Shown here one piece after another: positions 62,301 to 64,000 of a stretch of DNA of 64,000 nt. The notes under the pieces are model-generated. The model saw only the letters and a program-made list of their open reading frames with translations, ran no database searches and had not been told where the DNA came from. Position 1 is the first letter of the stretch. Each line of letters opens with the position of its first letter. Source of the stretch: Abyssalbus ytuae (GTDB lineage Bacteria; Bacteroidota; Bacteroidia; Flavobacteriales; Flavobacteriaceae); the NCBI RefSeq assembly GCF_022807975.1, contig NZ_CP094358.1:1922001-1986000 (forward strand), in the 5' to 3' direction. Made by a program: the position numbers and the translations under genes.

Positions 62301-64000
62301 CCTGCGGGCAGATTATTAAATACATTATTTGTCTGATACCCTCCGATAGGGTTTCCGGTATTATTATCAACCAACTGGAATTCATATCCTGCAGAAGCGG
62401 AAGGAGTGTCTACGGTAATGCTACCAGGGGTATTACATATGATATCCTGAGGGGTAATTTCAGGATCAAGCTCATTGGTATATACATCAAAATAAAATAT
62501 ACGCTGACAATCATTCTGGTAAACTACCCGGAGCCTGAATTCTCCTGCAGTATCTGCCACATAATCGTTACCGGTATATACCTGCGTCCAGGTACAGGTA
62601 TTACTTGTATTAGGACAATTGTCATCCGGAGTACCCGGATCCGTACAGCTTCCTGTGTTAAGTTGTTCCCAAATTAATGATTGTGCATCATTAATATCGG
62701 TATCAACCAGTGCGTTATCATTTAACCCACATAAATATATCTTGGGAAAATCTTCACCGTTATTGGAACAGGTTTCCACTTCTCCCCTTATAGTTCCGTT
62801 GTTAATAAGTGGAACTACGGGATTTGTTAATGCATTTGTAAATGGAACTACATTTACGACTTCATCAAAGCTTAAACAAGGTGAAGGAGCAACTTTTACT
62901 ACTCCATATTCTCCTACTGCGGTAACAACTAAATCCTGATTCGTTTCTCCAGGTAAAATTGTTGATGCACTGGTGTCAATTATCGTTCTTCCTGTTATCG
63001 GATCTACAGTAAACACTAAGTTTGTGTACCATTGGTAAGAATCAAAACCGGCACCTGCAGAAATTGTTATACTGTTTCCACACAACACCTCATCCCTTAC
63101 AAAGGTACAATCATCAATATGTGCTAAAAAATTGGTAGGACCGGTTAAACCAAAGTCACAATTATCAAACCCGTAAAAACTCGGATCGTCTGAAATTACA
63201 TTAGAATTTAAAATTCCGCTATAGGTAGCAAATGCCTGGTTGTTTATAATATTGGAGCAGGCATCCCTTAATTCAAAACAACTATTTACAACGTTTACCG
63301 AAAACCTTATTTCCTGTGGATCAGGAAGGCCTTGTACTACCAAATTATCAGGTATTGTAAAAGTTAATGTGTGGGTGGCCGCATCGTATACGTAGGTAAC
63401 TCCGGCTGGCAAACTTAAATTAGCCGCAATATCTTCAAAATCTACATTTGCAGGAAGCTCGTCTGTGATAGAGAAATTGGTGGCATCATCATTGCCTATA
63501 TTTTGAAACTCAATTATATATTCAATAGTTTGACCTAAATTAACCTCTTCTCCTCCTATGTCATTACCCGAACCATCTTCTACAGTTTTTACTAACTGCA
63601 TTTCGGGTTCAATAACTTCTACATCAAACGAATTAAAAAATATAAAATACTGGTCTCCGGAAGTAGTTGCCCTGAAACGTGCACCTGTTTCGTCATTGGG
63701 GATAACCGAATTTCCCGGATTGTTTATCCTTATTAAATCTGCATCCCACCCTAAAGTATTTAAACTGGCGGGGGTCCTGTTGTAATTAATAGCTCCAAAG
63801 CTTGAAATACTACTATTAAAGAAATTATTTCCTGGGTTTACAGCATCAGTCAATGTGGTATAATTGGTGTTACTATTAGCCCTTATCCGTAATCGATCTC
63901 CTGTAATAACGTAATCTCCTTCTAATGCTGAAACACCAAAATTAGCACGTACAGGGAATGGAGACGGCAGGGTAATAAACCCGTTAATATCAACATTTAC
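50384..64000 (-). CDS. sprB: SprB-like giant gliding/adhesion protein with T9SS C-terminal domain (partial, 5' end outside)
   Basis: The minus-strand frame is open from base 64000 to the stop at 50384, over 4530 codons; its start lies beyond the window. From the N-terminal side: a conserved lead region, a DUF11-like domain (MQLVKTVEDGSGND, about 63600-63200), an Ig/PKD-like part with WEQLNTG and WTQVYTGNDY, then about 42 SprB repeats of 80-95 residues, marked by GGTPPYTY-type and DANGC motifs. A jelly-roll-like domain interrupts them at about 58640-59270. The last 90 residues are a T9SS type B sorting domain (VFTPDGDGTNDEW, KIYDRYGRWL, GDYWYVIKING). It is exported by T9SS and probably moves along the cell surface during gliding. 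Confidence 0.9.
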   Translation of the reverse strand, partial: VNVDINGFITLPSPFPVRANFGVSALEGDYVITGDRLRIRANSNTNYTTLTDAVNPGNNFFNSSISSFGAINYNRTPASLNTLGWDADLIRINNPGNSVIPNDETGARFRATTSGDQYFIFFNSFDVEVIEPEMQLVKTVEDGSGNDIGGEEVNLGQTIEYIIEFQNIGNDDATNFSITDELPANVDFEDIAANLSLPAGVTYVYDAATHTLTFTIPDNLVVQGLPDPQEIRFSVNVVNSCFELRDACSNIINNQAFATYSGILNSNVISDDPSFYGFDNCDFGLTGPTNFLAHIDDCTFVRDEVLCGNSITISAGAGFDSYQWYTNLVFTVDPITGRTIIDTSASTILPGETNQDLVVTAVGEYGVVKVAPSPCLSFDEVVNVVPFTNALTNPVVPLINNGTIRGEVETCSNNGEDFPKIYLCGLNDNALVDTDINDAQSLIWEQLNTGSCTDPGTPDDNCPNTSNTCTWTQVYTGNDYVADTAGEFRLRVVYQNDCQRIFYFDVYTNELDPEITPQDIICNTPGSITVDTPSASAGYEFQLVDNNTGNPIGGYQTNNVFNNLPAGDYYVNIRQTTITDGCVFPSEVEQIRERVPVISVNDVDPLCPGQLGSATVQLNDVEPDYTFELIDRDTGSTLQTVPAQLNNFYEFTGLAEGNYTAIVRTANDGCEESIDFEIESQSDLSLTASISQNITCRDGNIQMNANGGQTPYNYAIYSHNGTLENPGGNIGDYNWQTSVIFDIPAGEQGTYVFIVIDGNNCTALSNEVEIIVVPDIVFNIDHTDETCFNEQDGTITINVTDNGGYNNISYSIDNGVNFGSISGFIDLAPGTYDVIVRGIQGSSTCDSTPQQIVIDPATQLGGSVTLTQGLACPSQLGIITFSSPSGGSGTYEYSIGGTFQSSPVFSNLSDGTYTPVIRDANNPSCTFPLANIVIDPLNPPTDLSFVSSAISCTAPATDVTVSATGGTTPLTYEMTAAPSGFTIPPSNTTGVFTSLDPGTYTFEVTDADGCTYSENYTINNVTPISVVGSTVSDITCAGDTDGEITFTVSDFSTTYSYTINGAGLVSNESNATININALAAGSYTIEVTDDTTGCTDDVTITVNAPPALNLPAPTITNISCSSSGFNPGSATTTATGGWGGFVYELQDGVGTVLQGPQGNGTFNNLTAGSYNIVVRDANGCEASQPFTLTDPASPVLSLSTSITCYNGTPGTINASISSGGTAPFNYELNTGDTNSTGTFNNITPGTYTVTVTDANGCSDNDTITIEPELTVTATADDMSTCDTDTNITINPGGGDGNYTYAVVTGGSSPSTFSTTNPVNVTSPGTYDVYVRDNNGTAPFCEDMFTITILQDPALTISASNTPILCYGDTSTLTITAGGGSGIYEYSIDNGATFQTSNTFNNITGNDYDLVVRDSEGCTISTLYSINGIAEQLTASANVTALIECNPTLGAEVRITNVQGGTPAYEYSFDGGANYGASNTAFLFEGTYTLFVRDANMCTYEMSVTVEPGPTPPANTFSVDYNCDGTGNITLTTTPATNDYTYDLDGSGSPQTSNVFNNITPGDHIVTVNYISNIPATPSILLLETFGAGATTNSPAIDAAGFYCFEDQAGAGSCGGGPEINDGEYTITSNIVSPFSTWHDPTDHTGNTNGRMLVMNVGNSPGPQGTIYEKAIFDITPNQPLYVNMFLMNLLDGNGSGAGEHDPDLIVELIDGSSTVIASAATGLIPKVNTPVWTSTDAINPGALVFNPGTNTSLTIRIRTNSLETLGNDVAIDDITVYQDPQKCPLSVDVPVTIDAGHEFSAASSSTTDVSCNGGNDGSITFTVENFGTPNGFEWSFDNFATAAAGSSTTSPVTIPNLPAGIYTLTIRDVDDAASATPLGCLIDIPFEIFEPTLLVAGGSITVPDTCDNDATIVATATDGTPGYEYELQDNGGTPLAGLDFTTNGTNDTFAGIPPGDYIIAVRDANGCTDTFPLNVPAADALTFSTIETNCYAGDSNGTIQVDVLTGNGDYIFSIDGNPGVQPTPVTATTYTFTGLTAGSYDITVTDGLGCDDTQTVVIDNQLLATANIDNDLTCLAEAQITITASGGDISGSGAYGFSYGTTSTGPFTPMASNIFNTDVYGANTIGSGDYYFEITDDSGCNVIIGPYTITPADPPVFNVTPTDVLCNGDNTGALSVNITSGIPPYTIEVFEDDGTGNPTGADLGTTSLSADDYVVVVTDSKSCSANFPVTIDEPDTITDNGITPIPITCGAGGNVLGSINVDILGGTPDYTYYLYDNLGALATTSTANPTGPTSSTTLSFSDLDFGNYYVRVIDANNCEYEFGPFEVASPPSDLDITSTPSATCVGGVTQDITVVGGEGPYQIRIYDTGTFVNLNALPSSSLNGFGNEQNHQFTGLQFGVTYVFEVLDTSTNCTYIESVPAVAPPSGIDVTGTAVDVTCNGAGNGTINFTVSGYSGTDLSWEIFENLTNNTTGITGSAGGLSGTDYSDSETGLGPGEYYITVTETTATLCSDSFIFRIEEPTPVGISLVLNENGNCNEDAHVTVAGSGGTPPYQYAAVQDAAAAPLPAAFSTNATLDLDPTVDTDWDVYVMDANGCIIATPLDVIIADDPSPEITVTLDDNCAAEGTFEATVTLDVAGIPPYTISVNAGAPQVVSSFPHTITGLSSNTGQTIEITDANNCGETENLDIFPPMEVDVDLITLLDCETPAPAGNAEILIEASGGSGNYEYEITAPVAADNEARTVLPINPYTYSQATTAGTYTITVYDVGTPNTCPLVRTVEVPARLEPTISVDAFQNVTCEGSDDGTITVSVVDNGTGPYTFTIISTIDNSNAIAVPIAPATSTATTATFTGLDGTSAGAGVTYTIQVTTVNSCSDTIDQLITEPALITVPTVNVTEFACASGNNVNTALLSVDTSAITGGSGTYVRYEFIPPGGSSDVTQDGPNSDYTVNDLTGGTYTINVYDTNGCVGTTTATVAPFTEISNPVVTPVSNTCTVGAEITFTVDFTPPAATPNMTYTILGANTGYTIAPTVNAPNSVNFAGLPPDTYTLTATNTDTGCTISTTYTVPDPNTFTIDVNIVNNVICFGTASGAVNFTLNDAAAPYAGGITYEVFDVATNTSQTGGALPFASNGPTSPDVLLAAGNYYVRIIQVAAPECQNDQTFTIAGPSATLNAATNITDITCDLGDGIIEIINPTGGWGGYTYFVAPASDPAPTFPGSYVASPVFNSLGADTYQVWIADQNGCEFQLPNEVLTDPTPLTADLEVVQFNCNGTDGIIQVTNIVGGQGSNQTFELFLNGTTTGNTNSTGTFNNLGAGTYTVEVSDQWNCSATTNPVTLFNQINPVPTVSNDLTCARNDGEITVTVTGGSGNFNYEITAPAAEATSNGTGVFSGLDTSGTYTIVVTDLDTAVPGPACSVTVQANIEEPTDPVIDVITPTPVSCNGGDDGSVTITLTPATDDDPPYTYTITNAPATYSGSLVSTNGVFTDLTAGTYDFTVESALGCTVTDSFTITEPAALDATAAVTQEFACDSTNGAAQGEITVTVTAGTGTPPYVYSMDGVNFFNNGGVFVITDTGADQTINFTVQDANGCTFPVSQTITTLPRMILNTNLLVRATCPVPTETVEVQVTGLPLPTDLLFEVLGTSISQANNPNVVLPGVGSYTIQVTDVNTGCFETITYDVLPYDTIDAVATNATPITCIGDNDGTIVLEVTGYSGLYDYVVLDDTGTPTTIADTGVDTATGPVTITGLPAGGFTVQVTATDPPQCTTVSNNIVVPGPSLPLDMTLNLTDDITCAATGTITALATGGWNTSYSYTITYPVSGTVVGPQASGIFTNLSEGGTYSVDVTDAGGCTITRTINVLAPVPIVINNVTPTVLLCEGDVDGTITVDVDPATGRGSSFFQYILTNIDTGVVSAPQTSNIFTGLSAGNYEVTVTDGWGCDATQGPVAITEPTEVFAEIIQISPLTCTTQAEIQLTATGGTAPYLYSASATGPFINSVPANFNVGVGQYQFYVQDANGCVSDASNILTIEPITPLAVAIDDSAAFLACADDTDAVIRADASGGLGDYMYEIYDADPSANPGLTPLQGPQSNAFFSNLGPGTYYVRVESVDCEVVSRPVPITAPDPLVEVQAIASNPTCTGENNGQIIYEVSGGTGVIKYAISPDLEQFDVNYIFTDLTPGTYTIIAQDENGCYLTREFTIVDPEPLVVNEGAVQQELCAGDLTGSIEVLIEGGTAPYRAAITYPGDTNTLTYEDVITSGTPPSPHTFGSLAGGITYTILIEDANECRTSLDVTLDPSFDLTAEVTVEYGCTDNFSTNTVTVNVFDTNAADADLIYSLDGAGPGQFENVFTNVNPGDHIIEIMAPNGCLNNDATQLSFTILDIQDLGLDITETNLNEFTYNGTGGVPPYEYYVDGVYQGDDNVYHINRTDTYTVTVIDSNGCEYSEPFFIEFVDIDIPPVFTPDGDGTNDEWQIDNDQGFPNMVTKIYDRYGRWLATLKVGDRWKGLYDGNPLPTGDYWYVIKINGENDPREFIGHFTLYR

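Overview
The window is AT-rich chromosomal DNA from a member of the Bacteroidota, most likely a gliding Flavobacteriaceae species. The evidence is a SprB-like giant adhesin with a type IX secretion (T9SS) C-terminal domain followed by sprF, the gene order acpP-fabF-rnc-IPExxxVDY-pyk, an OmpA protein with thrombospondin type 3 repeats, many short lipoproteins, almost no Shine-Dalgarno sequences, and many promoters of the Bacteroidota type (TTG, about 19 bases, TAnnTTTG). I cannot name a species from the sequence. No insertion sequence, prophage or CRISPR array was seen.

Layout. 1-2.2 kb: end of an RND efflux operon (permease tail, outer membrane factor, TetR regulator). 2.2-5.4 kb: small genes and dinB. 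5.4-8.6 kb: a cobalamin riboswitch ahead of metE, then a PAS protein. 8.6-13.0 kb, minus strand: acpP, fabF, rnc, an IPExxxVDY protein and pyk, with intrinsic-terminator hairpins between acpP and fabF and inside the first codons of rnc. 13.2-17.2 kb: purN, rnhA, a PfkB sugar or nucleoside kinase and a long PurF-type amidophosphoribosyltransferase. 17.2-18.0 kb: three near-identical copies of an 82-bp element, each with a promoter box and an intrinsic terminator. This looks like a triplicated small-RNA gene and is the most interesting unexplained signal here. 18.0-26.1 kb: sodA, an AddA-like helicase-nuclease, ompA and an AddB-like nuclease. 26-31 kb: a class V aminotransferase, a short-chain dehydrogenase, a three-gene set of small membrane or lipoproteins, a di-haem peroxidase and tRNA-Ala(GGC). 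31-36 kb: GNAT, MATE, an enoyl-CoA hydratase, a 51-aa membrane protein, a frameshifted 2OG-Fe(II) oxygenase, queD, lpxH and a decayed non-coding stretch. 36.5-45.3 kb: recJ, OsmC, rsmI, tdk, alr, mscL, asd and small genes. 45.4-48.8 kb: a Dabb lipoprotein, a prolyl oligopeptidase, tRNA-Cys and folB. 48.8-49.4 kb: a non-coding stretch holding a 23-bp tandem repeat. 49.4-64 kb: sprF and the sprB-like gene, which runs off the right edge.

How the genes fit together. Most of the window is housekeeping: fatty acid, purine, methionine, folate, queuosine, lipid A and cell-wall precursor synthesis, DNA repair and RNA processing. The accessory character lies in the surface adhesin system at the right end, the repeated small-RNA-like elements, and a few decaying loci. 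Gene starts were moved downstream where the family N-terminus, a TAnnTTTG box or an overlap with a neighbour made the first in-frame start unlikely.
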